Assembly: GCF_901709675.1 (NCBI RefSeq)
Contig: NC_051098.1
Location: 11,252,918-11,316,917, forward strand
DNA length: 64,000 nt
Reading direction: 5' to 3'
Origin: Syngnathus acus
Lineage: Eukaryota; Chordata; Actinopteri; Syngnathiformes; Syngnathidae
The position numbers and the translations under genes were made by a program. Numbering within the stretch: position 1 is the first letter of the stretch; every line of letters begins with the position of its first letter. Below the pieces are notes generated by a model, which was not told where the DNA came from, did no database searches, and saw nothing but the letters and a program-made list of their open reading frames with translations. Positions 29,901-40,600 of this stretch are shown here, piece after piece.

Positions 29901-30518
29901 AAAACAAAAAAATAATTGTATTACAATCCGTTTGTAATTTGCTAAGCAGACACTCACGTGTGAGGATGAGGGCCAGTGTCAGGCCGAGGGCCACAACCAG
30001 GAGCAGGGCAGCGACAGAGACCACTACCTTCCCCCAGCCACAACCTGCACCCCGCAAAGGTAGAACACACACCACGAAGAGACCCCAGCCTCGACCTGAA
30101 TGTTTACACACAAACACCTTTATCGGGATTGTGGCAAGACATTTGAAAGAATCTACTCTTGGATCAAATTTTGCAGGCAGAAATCCTCTGGATATTTTTT
30201 TTTTTTTACTTGCAAAGCTACTAGTTGGTGGTTTGATGGGCTCAGGGGTAATTGAGGTCATTCCAAATCCCTCCACATGCTCTTCTCGCTCTCCTTCCAA
30301 CTCAAAGGCAGGATTGCAGAACACATTCTGGACAAAGAATGATAGGAAAAATCGACAATTTATATCACAGGTGAATAGCACCAAGAAAAGGTTAAGCAAA
30401 TAACAATTATAGCAATTATCTTGTCAACGCAATCAGCGTCACCATCATGGTTGATCTTTCTCACCTTGTAAATGTCCGAAGCGTCCGAGTCAACGACTAC
30501 TCGAGTGAGATCCGACAT
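26934..30518 (-). CDS. mfrp: Membrane frizzled-related protein (MFRP)
   Basis: Type II membrane protein of the retinal pigment epithelium and ciliary body that controls eye axial length. Thirteen coding exons in transcript order: 30518-30465, 30327-30210, 30044-29958, 29879-29721, 29643-29424, 28960-28830, 28703-28578, 28492-28416, 28353-28205, 27996-27866, 27657-27523, 27361-27234, 27158-26934; 579 aa, the same length as human MFRP. Order: cytoplasmic N-terminus; transmembrane helix about 64-86; Ser/Pro-rich stalk; CUB1 (about 141-255); LDL-receptor class A 1 (CDGHPNCHDQKDEANC); CUB2 (about 300-417, FDYVEVHD); LDL-receptor class A 2 (CDGWNDCPDGADERDC); frizzled Cys-rich domain from about 463 to the end (MCQGLSYNLTSFPN, LVCGMFLPQC). 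The acceptor of exon 4 is the least certain junction. The mammalian partner C1QTNF5 is not found downstream. Confidence 0.96.
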
Positions 30519-31240
30519 CTTTGGTCCGCTGCTGTTTTGTTAGCGAACCCATTAGAAAAGTTGAAAGAATGAATCCAAATGGAGAGCTCTCGTGATGCGA
30601 GTCCTCATGTGCATCAGAACAGCACAAAGGTGGCCATCCATCAACAAGCTCCAGGTAGAAATATTAATAATGTCAAAAACGCCATAACAAACGCACTTCT
30701 TGTGGTTTGTTGTGTGAGAGCTTCTAATACACTTTTTAAAACTCTTTTCCAAAGCCAAGTCAGCTGAGAGGGCTTAGCCCTGAAGGAGGGGGCACGGAAA
30801 GGTGGGGCTCCAGGTTTAAGTCCAATAATCCCTGATTTTTTAGGATAACCTATGTTTTATTCACAGGCAAGTTTCAATGCAATATCCAACAGATTTGGAT
30901 AGAGAGGGATTATTTTTCCAACATCCTCTTCGCATTTATTTTTGTGTGTGTATTGGTCTAATAGCTTGGGCTAAAATAAAGACAAATAACTCATGAATTA
31001 ATATGAGTTACTACAGTAACTAACCAAACACTGCGACTTGCAATTTTTAAAAAATTCACAATGTCAATGTACACAAAATTCAAAAGTACAAGTGTGACAT
31101 AACATAAATCAGTAAAACAATAATAGATTACAACAATAATACAAATAAATCTATGATTTTATCACTTTTCCATGAAACAATCTGGAAATATTCTTCAGCA
31201 CTAAATTTATCCGGACACAATATGGATAATTGCGATGCAT
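30519..31240. other. mfrp promoter region and 3' UTR of the NAIF1-like gene
   Basis: About 720 bp. Minus-strand AATAAA signals at 30856-30861 and 30935-30940 could end the upstream NAIF1-like transcript. An OTX/CRX-type TAATCC occurs at 30826-30831 about 310 bp before the mfrp start. No exon is seen here beyond the leader of mfrp. Confidence 0.4.
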
Positions 31241-32323
31241 TTATGTCCTTTTCGTCGAAACTGTTTCATCCATCAAAGTTTTCCGTTTACGCAGATTACG
31301 CTGAGGTTCACACGGGAGTATTTCGCTTTCACCTCCTTCTTCGCCACCCCGTCCCTTTTCATTTCCCGATAGTTCAGTCGAGGGGCCACTCGAACAAAAT
31401 GCCCTCTGAGTTCCTACTGCCCGTACGCCTTCTTCTATCACTCTTGTCAGGACACTGATGGCAGTCGTGAGGTCGGATACGGCGCTGACCAGTTGCCTGG
31501 TATGTCCAACGATGGCCTGCGTGTCCCGTCGGGAAGCACGCATAACAGATGACACGACTCGGACCTCTTTTACAATGGATTGTAAGCCATGTTGAAGGGC
31601 TGCAGACTGATTTTTCTGCAGCTGGAGCATCTCCTTGTCAATGTCCTCATAAGATGAATTCTTCTGAGGCTCTGCAGAGACGTCTGTTGGTGATTTTGGT
31701 TGACTTGATTGCGGCGCTGATTCTGGAGCTTCTAATGGAGTCACTGATAAAACAGAATTGCTGGTTTGAAGAATCACAAGGAACATAAAAAAAAAATCAT
31801 GTCGCTTTAAGTGGTGACTGCACAAAATTAACATTTGTGTGCAACAGCAAAACTATGTGCAGCACAAAATATTCTTTAATATAACTAATAACAGAAATGT
31901 GTTTGTTGACGTGGTCCTACCTTTGGGTTCAGTTTTTGGTTCAAGGATGTCAAATTCTTCAATTTCAATGTTCTCATCGCAGAAGGTCATCTGCAACTGT
32001 TCCAAAATCGCAGAGAGAGGTATGTCTTGCGCTGCCGATCCCCCGACTGTTTTATTAGCAGCCGATTTATTATTAGCCATTTTTTCTTTTGTTCTTCTTC
32101 GGATATCTTGCCATCTTTTCTTAACCTCATCTGGGGTTCTACTTGTTTTACCCACAGCATTGACTTTCTTACAGATTGTCTCCCATATTGCGTTTCTTCT
32201 GTTTATATTTAGATTTCTTTCCTGCAACTCACCAATGTGCTTGTTTGCTTCTTCCACTAACACTGCCAACTCCATCACTTCAAACTTCATTTTGCGCTTG
32301 CGGTTCTCTCCCACATTTTCCAT
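31241..32323 (-). CDS. Myb/SANT-like DNA-binding protein related to NAIF1
   Basis: Two exons (32323-31921 and 31743-31241) code 301 aa. Residues about 9-82 form a Myb/SANT-like trihelix domain: KRKMKFEVMELAVLVEE, then NRRNAIWETICKKVNAVG and TPDEVKKRWQDIRRRTKEKM. This resembles NAIF1 and the MSANTD group, which are considered derived from the DNA-binding subunit of Harbinger transposons. A middle acidic part (QMTFCDENIEIEEFDIL) is followed by a probable coiled-coil region (EMLQLQKNQSAALQHGLQ to LTRVIEEGVRAV) and a basic C-terminus (RNLRKRKTLMDETVSTKRT) that could be a nuclear signal. The start at 32321-32323 is the first ATG of the frame. A role in transcription is inferred from the fold only. 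It follows pnkp on the same strand about 400 bp away. Confidence 0.8.
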
Positions 32324-32553
32324 GCTGAAAACGATCAGATGGCGCAAATCCGATCAAAGAGGAAAGGTAAAGATACAAACATCGGCGTCGCCAACTTGGA
32401 TCACAACACTAGGCTAGGCGTTCTTCTTCGTAGATTGTTTTCAGTATTTATTTATAGCGCCTCTTGTGTTCTGGCACGTCATTGCACCACTACTACATTG
32501 TTATTGTCAAAATGTGATATAAAATCTCTTACTGCCAGGTTCTAAAATATCTT

Positions 32554-32559
32554 TTTATT
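32554..32559 (-). terminator. pnkp: pnkp poly(A) signal
   Basis: AATAAA on minus about 165 bp after the pnkp stop and 230 bp before the NAIF1-like start codon, so the pnkp end and the next gene's promoter are packed together. Confidence 0.5.
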
Positions 32560-32723
32560 TGAGAAATGATTCACTACAACATGCAGATGTTCATTGAGCA
32601 CACTTGATACACAGCTTTATGTACAAAAGTACATTGTTTTGCTTTCTGAGACAATATCACCACTCACATATTAACCATTTAGAATCAATATTCTTTCATT
32701 GTTCATAAATGTGATGAGCGCCA

Positions 32724-35700
32724 TCAGCCTTCAGTGAACTGACGAAATAAGACTTCTGATTGGCTGTCTTTAAAGTCAGGGACAAAGTGGATACTGAGAA
32801 TCTCGGAGAATCCCTCGGAGAGAGCAGGTGCCACAAAGTGCTTCCTGCTCATCAAGAGAAAGCAAGCAAGACAGGAAGAGTCATTAGAAAGGATTCACAT
32901 GTAATCTAGGAAATATCAAGACAAATAAGATCATTGTTTTTGACTGGAGTTACTCACTTATAGCTTTGGAAAATCATGTCATTGACTTTGGCATGTTTGC
33001 TGTCTGAGGGCGCCATCTCGCGGAACTGGCAACAACAGTAAAAATACATGATGAAAATGTAACCGTTTATTCAACAGAACACATGTGACAGCATGGAACG
33101 GTGAATCATACTCTATTGTTGTGTTTGGCTTGTTCCAGGGTGGCTGAAAATTGAAAACAGCGACAGGGCACACCCGCCGCCTTGGCCACATCCACATAAC
33201 TAGAAAAAGGTAAAGACAACCAGAGCTTACATAAACAATACAATTCATTCAACCGTGGCATCCAGTCGTATGATGCAGAAGCCAATATAAAAGACAAATA
33301 TTATGACCATGAATATGCAGGAACAAAGGCTAGTTAGTCAGAGCACTCTTTTTTTTTTTTTTTCATTTCAACCGCTTAGCATCACACGAAGCTCTCATCT
33401 AGAAGTATCGCTAACTATATACTACCGGTAATAAAAGAAATATATTTTGTGGGCTACCGTTTGCGAGACTCTGGGTCAGGGTTGGTGTTGTCTACGGCGA
33501 CGCTGCGGCCCTCCTTCAGAGCACGCTCACATGCTGCCACACAGCTTTGCCATGAGCCCAGTGTGTCCTGAAGAGAACACCACAAATTCACATCAGCAAC
33601 TGGTATTTCACTGTAGAGCTGGGATAAATAGGATTTAGATAATAAAGACAATTTTGACGACTCACCCTGTTGACGTATGCGTAACCTTTTGGGATAATAT
33701 GGGTGTGAAAGAATGTGGACTTGCCTGCTGCAAAAAACAAAAAGACAAAAGATTTGGAGGGCACCATTGAGTGATACAGGAACAACACAAAGAAAAACAC
33801 TGGCAGCATTTACATACAAGCGGGGAAACCCACGGCCACTATGACTTCTGTCTTGCTAGCCGTGAGAGACGCAGACGGCGGGTCGTACAGTCTGGCGCTG
33901 GAGTCCAGTTTTCTCTGGAATTCAGATTTTAATTTAAAAAAGGAAATCTAGACAATGTGGATAGTGCGGTATATGCACGACATATTTTCCACTGACGGGG
34001 TCAAATTGCGGTAGACTATAAGAGGCGGTCTTCCAACCCAGGAAGTACTCCTCTGGAGTGTGGAACTTCAGGCCGAGATTCAGAGCAAACTGCAGACATA
34101 AAAAATACACAAATTTTAGTTTAAGTTTATATTTGACCACCTGTGCATAAATTATTTTTAAATAATAAAAAAACAAAACACATCCAGAATACAAAGAGGG
34201 CCAACCAGTCGGTCACTGCAGGAGAAGTCCTTCTTCTTCTTGCCTGGAGCCCAGTTCTCTGGTCTGCCTGCAGCATCTTTGGGTATAAACAGTTGGAGTT
34301 AATGGCAAAACCAATTTTAAGTTAAGCAGGGTTGTCAGCATCAGTTGAATGTAACTAATAAATAAATTTAAATTAGGTTTAAAATCAAGTAATCATTCAA
34401 GGTAACTGTGGTGACAATGGTGATCAAATGATACATATCATAACGCATTCAGACTTCCTACACAAACTCACCTCCGACATAAAAACTTTGCGTGTTGTCT
34501 ACAGGAATACCATCATTGGCCTATTTGGGAAAGACACACATAAGTTTTTAAAAAAAAAAAAAAGCACAACGTCAACCACATGCTACGTAGCATGCTTTAG
34601 GGTAGCACCCGAGATTTGATTTATTGTTTCGAGATATTCTTCCACTGTCTACCTGATTGAGCTTGACTGTAATGTACCTTCTCACACAAGTGATTCCACA
34701 TTCCCACTGCAGGTTTCCTGTAGATTCCTGGACCAGCTGCCACAAACACCTGTGAAACAGACAACAATCCACACGTCAGCTTTGTGGACACTGCAAAGGG
34801 AGATTGAATTTGATCATTGATCTATTTTTGCATCTAGAAAACATTCAGACAGCTTTTAGATTCCCTAATTATTCAATAGGATAATTGATTTAAAAAAATG
34901 ACGACAGCCCTAGTCTGTGTATATTGTTCGTTCCACCATTCAAACCTGCACGGGCAGCTGCAGTGTGGCGAGGATGTCCTCCACTTTCGATTTGAAGACT
35001 TCTGGTCTCAGTTTTCCTCGAGCGATCCCCATCTGGTTGGTAAAAAACACCACCTAGACAAACCAAACCGACACATCATGTGATTGATTTAATTAGGCTT
35101 GTCTTTAGCTAATATCCCCGTTTTGCTCTTCCTACCTTGTATCCTTTCTTGATCAAGCTGGTGAGCCGAGGTTGAATTTCAGGGTAGAGAATCCTGTTAA
35201 TGATATACAAAAATGAGACAAAATCTCTTCCATTTGTGAAGGTACATGAATCATTTGGATTTTGGGGCTTCAGGGAAACTGACATACTTCCAATCATCGG
35301 GTGCAGTGGGAAAGACTTTGCCTGACTTTGTGGTGATGATGCAACCATCAATGTCAAACCCAGCAATCTGGAGATGAAGACTCATGAATGAATACAATGT
35401 TTTTTCAGTTTGGCAGAATACGACCGATGCCCACCTTATCACTCCCTCTGACGCCTGCTGCAGTATAAAGCATGAGGTTGGCAATTTGCTGCCAAGAGTT
35501 CTTTAGACAGGCCGAGGAAGAAAAAGATGCAGGCTGTGTTTCAGTTGCAGCTGGGCTCCGGTTCCGTTTCTCACCGATGGCTGTCTCTGCCAACTCCTGG
35601 AGTTGCCTGAGCTTTTCTTCTGCTCGTTTCTCATTCTCATCTTCACTCGCCTCCTCGTTGTTCCAATCACTAGAGGCTTCCTCATCTCCTCTGTGACGCT

Positions 35701-36704
35701 TTGCATCAAGATGTCCTCTCTCTGGGCTAAGCGGCCTTTTTAAGGACTAGAAATGTTATGAAAATCACAAGTCTGCAGCTAAAATACAGCTTAAAAAATA
35801 AATTAGTTTACCTTTACGGGAGAGGTAGGAAAGAAATCCTTTATAGTGCGCTTTGGTGGACTCCATGGTGATCCTTTTTCGTTCCCATTCTTCCCACCTT
35901 TTGTTTTGTTTGAATTGTTGAGTCCTCTTTGGACCATACCAGAAGCAGGTCTCGCTGAGCTCGAGGTGAAGCACACTTTGAATGGATACTGCTGGTTGAC
36001 TAGGTAGAGGGTGCCACCGTGACTGAGTTTACCAGATTGGCATCGGCCAAGCTTCTCACCCTCCAAGAAACTGGGATTGGGACCCAGCTGGGGAAGAGTA
36101 AGAATACTTATGTTGTGAATTTTATACAGTTATCAAAACATGCAGGTTAGATATATTACCATTTATTTAGACATAATGACACCTGAGGCAAAGATAAATA
36201 TGAACTGCTGCAAGAGATGTGGGGGGGGCTACAACTGTTTCCAAAATAGGATGGGCGCATGACTCTAGTTTAAAATGTTTGTTTTCCTACCTGAGTGACA
36301 ACCACATCCTGGTCTGCAAAACAAGCCACCACCTTCACTGAAAAAACACATGACTGTCACAATTACACAAAATCACACACCCATTCAAAAAAGGATGTTT
36401 GAGTTCAACTAAACAAATGCAAGTTTGTGGAATTGCTTGATAAAATAAACACATTTGCAGTCAGTATTCAATGCTGTTTTGAGTGTTGATCAGGAGGAAT
36501 TTTAATCAACGATTAAAGCTAGGAAATTAAAAAGATTATCTATTTGAAGAGAAATTTGGCAAAAGCCTGAGTGTTAAATTTACCCTGATGTCTTGAGCAC
36601 TTCTTGTCGACCACTCCGGTGACTGGACCTCGACCCAGCACCACGGCTCGTCCATCCTCCAAAAGGACCTGAGCGCCGGATGAACTCACCAAAACGCACG
36701 ACAT
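32724..36704 (-). CDS. pnkp: Bifunctional polynucleotide phosphatase/kinase (PNKP)
   Basis: DNA end-processing enzyme of single- and double-strand break repair; it removes 3'-phosphates and adds 5'-phosphates. Seventeen coding exons in transcript order: 36704-36584, 36337-36291, 36087-35812, 35746-35435, 35367-35288, 35193-35136, 35053-34946, 34749-34678, 34520-34472, 34276-34206, 34089-33997, 33914-33818, 33727-33666, 33567-33458, 33199-33112, 33025-32958, 32844-32724; 610 aa (human 521). Order: FHA domain ([19 protein letters not shown]) that docks on XRCC1/XRCC4; a long Lys/Glu/Ser-rich linker, the source of the extra length; HAD phosphatase with [17 protein letters not shown] (Asp257, Asp259), [12 protein letters not shown] and [13 protein letters not shown]; then kinase with Walker A GFPASGKST (458-466) and [14 protein letters not shown]. 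Motif I reads DIDGC rather than DxDGT. The gene is head to head with tcaf. Confidence 0.97.
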
Positions 36705-37623
36705 TTCAGCAACACAGTCAAGTCGTGAAGATCTGAACGACAACGTCTTTATTTTCACTTTAAACTGTGATTTGTTTTGATCAAGAGTGGTAATACTTGT
36801 GAGTATCAACGGTCCTTCTGATAATAGGACCACCCGGAAACGTGGTGAGTTGTATAGTTCCGACCACGCGAAACGTTTCTGCGATCCCAAGAATACAAAT
36901 AAGATATTTAGAATACAGACATTTCTTCCGTTGTATCTCACGCTTAAATATGACTGACTTTCGATTTAATGAGGAAAACCGGAGAAACAGTACAAGAGGT
37001 AGGGAAGTAACTGATTTGGAGTAGTTCCTCTTTTTTGTTTGTAAATTTTAAGCGTTTTACCTTGAGCGCAGGGTGACGGGACGACATCAAAATACATTTG
37101 TTCTATGTACCTTATGCGACTCGATTATGTAATAATAATGAACTGTTTTTATCCCTTTTTAGAGGCAATAATTTAACCAAACTACTGTGACGACCTTGCT
37201 TTATTTACCTTGCGTATCTTACATTAAAACGAGACTGGATCATCAAGTTTACCAGGGCGTATCCCTTGAAGAGAAATGATCCAAATCTAAGGCTTTGGAT
37301 AGACATGTTATCACCCAATCGTGTTTGTTCCTGATCTTTGTCAAAAGTCTCTGAGTGGGTTATTCTCACTTGACTCCCCGCCTCTATTGTACTACCGCAC
37401 TCGAGTATAATTACAGTGCGCACTATCAGTTCCTCGGCTTCGGCTGCAAGTTGCAGGTAAATTTGTGACTTTGTGGTTCTGTGCAGACTTTGCTATCACT
37501 TGGTAGAGAACGCCTAAAGATTCTGGTTGATGGGATGCAATGTTTAACGAATCTATTATATATATATTTTTTTAAATAATACTTGTCTGTTTTTGATATA
37601 AATTGCAGGATTAATTTTTTGCC
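36705..37623. other. Divergent upstream region of pnkp and tcaf
   Basis: About 920 bp between two divergent start codons, expected to hold both promoters and the tcaf leader, whose last intron ends at the AG before 37610. No TATA box stands out and no further coding exon is seen. Confidence 0.4.
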
Positions 37624-40600
37624 ATGGCGACCCAAAAAAGTCATAATGAGGGAGCCTTCTTGTCCCTGATGAGAGACTTAAAAGAAGTGGACCTGCGTGG
37701 CTCTAATGTTCCCAGCGCCCTGTTGCTGACTGGAGAACATGCATTTCCTTTGGTCATAAACAGCCAAGGCCAGGTGCTGATGGCTGCCTCTCGGTACGGC
37801 TCCGGAAGAATTGTGGTCCTGGGACATGAAGGGTACCTGACAAAATTAACCGATCTGGTGGAAAATGCGGTCCTTTGGCTGAGAGGAGATGGCAACCCGT
37901 CGGTGGGGGTCAACAAGAATGTTAAAGCAGTGGCTGTTCATCTCAACAAATCCAGTATCCCATCCAAAGTTGTTGAGGCATTCCAAAAGAGTTTGAATCT
38001 TGGTGTGTATGTAACAGACGCCTCCAGCGTAACTACAGATGGGAAGGACCTGGTGGCATTTCTGAAAAACGGTGGAGGGGTGTTGATTGGAGGGCAAGGA
38101 TGGAGTTGGGCCTCAGACCACCCAAAGGAGAACACGCTGCTTGGATTTGGAGGGAATAAAGTGTCTGCTGTGACCGGTATCTACTTCTCTCAACATGATG
38201 CTGATGCTGAATTGGTGCCCGTCTACCCTCAGATTCCAGCTTCTTGGATGCGTGTAGTGTATGTAAATTCTAATATCTTAGATGTGTTGTTAACTACATG
38301 TCTAGATTAACACTGTTACTTAAAGTATTGCTATATTTTACACCTCTCCACTCTAGATCATTTATTATACATTTTCAATTCTTGTCAAATTATCCTTGAC
38401 CTTTATTACTTACCTTTGTAATTGAAATAGTAGAGGTCAATGTCAGGAAGATTTATTTGTTGTTCTAATCGTGTGCTCTAAACCCATTCGTTGTTCTTAA
38501 AATGCAGATTGGACAAAGAGTTTGAGGATGACTTGGAATTCTTACTTCAGGGGATATCTGAGTTTGACATTACGGGCAACGCGATTGCTTCGGAGATTCT
38601 AGTTCATGGACGGCTCGCCTTCCCAATCGGAATGACAGAAGATGCACGGCCCTTCCTGGCAGCCTCTTATTATGGCCTTGGACGTGTTATTGTTGTGAGC
38701 CAAGAAGGATATTTGGAACGAGAGGTAACGTTTGTGCAGAATTGCGTATTATTAGGTGTCATTTTAAATGTGTCATGTGAGGAACACACTTTTTTCATCA
38801 CAGGAACTGGCTCCATTTTGGACCAATGCTATTCACTGGTTGGATGGAGGGCGACACGGGACTGTTGGCATCCTGCAACATAAAGCCCTCGACAATCTCA
38901 AGAAATCTGGGTTCAAGTGTGAGAAGAGCGACTTCAGGAATGACCTGAGTGTATTTGTTTGTTCCGCATACAGTGACAAACATGCACAAGAGATCCACAA
39001 CTTTGTGGCGGAGGGGGGAGGTCTGCTGATTGGTGGCCATGCTTGGTACTGGGCACAGTCACACAAAGACCAAAACCCCTTCACAGAATTCTCAGGTATT
39101 ATATTCTACCGCAAGACTGCTGAGGTTTTTTACAGCTTCCTGGTATCCGAATTGACACGGGTTGTACTTGCAGGGAACAAGATCCTGAACAAAATGGGCT
39201 TGAGCCTGTTGCCTGACACCATTCGGGGCGGTGTTTTCAAAACCTCTGTGCCCAGCCAGATTGGGAAAGACACGTATCACTTCTGCCACCTTCTACAACG
39301 GTTTGTCGCTCACGTAACAGAGGAAGAGGAACTTACCGATAATGAGGAACAACACCTGAAAAGATTTGGCAAGGACTGTAGTGCCTTCTTAAAAATGGAA
39401 GCTCATGATCGCTGTTCATACGCTCAAGTCCTGTCCAGCCTTACGCACGTCCTGAAGAAATCAGGCCTCCCTCAGGTAGAACCAATCAGGTCTTTGGTTG
39501 CTGTTTTATATTATACATATATAATCACATTCAAGCACTTTAACCACCACCTCAATTTGTCTTAGGTGTGTGACACTTGCCCAGTGAAAAGCCCCAAAGA
39601 GCATCTCCTGCTCAACATGGGCCCTGAGGTTTACAAGGTTTGCCCCAATCCTGACAGCCTGTTGCCTTACCTCATCAAGGAGAAACCCTTGTTGCCTGTT
39701 GTCTATAATTACAGGATCCCGTTGAATGTCAACACAGCGGGTAAGGCCTTTTTATTTCCCCCAGTATTTGAAGGTACAGTATGATATTGTGTGTTTCTAT
39801 TTATGCATCAGAACGTGAAGAGTGGATCAGTACTGGGCTCTATCTTTCTCATGGTATGAAGACCTACATAGCGATTCCTGAACAGATCGTCAACAAGGGA
39901 TGGAAGGTATGTCACAAATAAACAAATCCAAATGATCATTATTCGGAATGATTCTGTTCCTGCTGCATTCCTTCCGATGGCACGGTGTCAAATCTCTTTA
40001 ACCCAAAAAAATGCATGTTATGTTTATGCCCCGCCCCTCACCCAAAGATAAACTCCCACTCAAGCTTGATAATGACAATCATTACAATGGGTGTTTTTAC
40101 CTAAAGAATTTGAACTTAACATTGTCTGCACGGATCTTTTCTATTCCGCCACAGGTCCAAATTGGTTGTCAAACAGACTATCTTAAGCATGAGGAACTGA
40201 AGAGAGCACCCAGTGTTCACACGCAATTTCCCATTGAGACTGAGATGATCCAGGTGTGGAATTTGTGGGGAGGTCTCATCTACTTGGTGGCCCCACCTAA
40301 AACCCAAGTGGGTGGGGTCGAAATCACAGTGCAGGTAGCTGTGCCAGCACCATATTATAAATCGGGTGAGGATGATGATTTTTATTTTTTGTGTCCTTTC
40401 TGCGGTTAAAACATGATATGTGGCCATCTCCATGAAATGACATTGAAAAATATATTTTCTATATTTGGAGCCTAAAAATTCACAGTTGTGTTAAATATTC
40501 TCATTACCATGATAAAAAAAAACGTTCAAATGAAAAACAAGGTGTGCCTCACCAGCTATTGGCCTGGCATGTGCAGTCAAGCCCTGAAATTGTTTATACC

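Noticed and set aside
29939-30403. 154-residue plus-strand open frame
   Set aside because: Antisense to mfrp exons 2-3; basic low-complexity translation without a domain.
31839-32417. 192-residue plus-strand open frame
   Set aside because: Antisense to exon 1 of the NAIF1-like gene, whose own frame carries a clear Myb/SANT domain.
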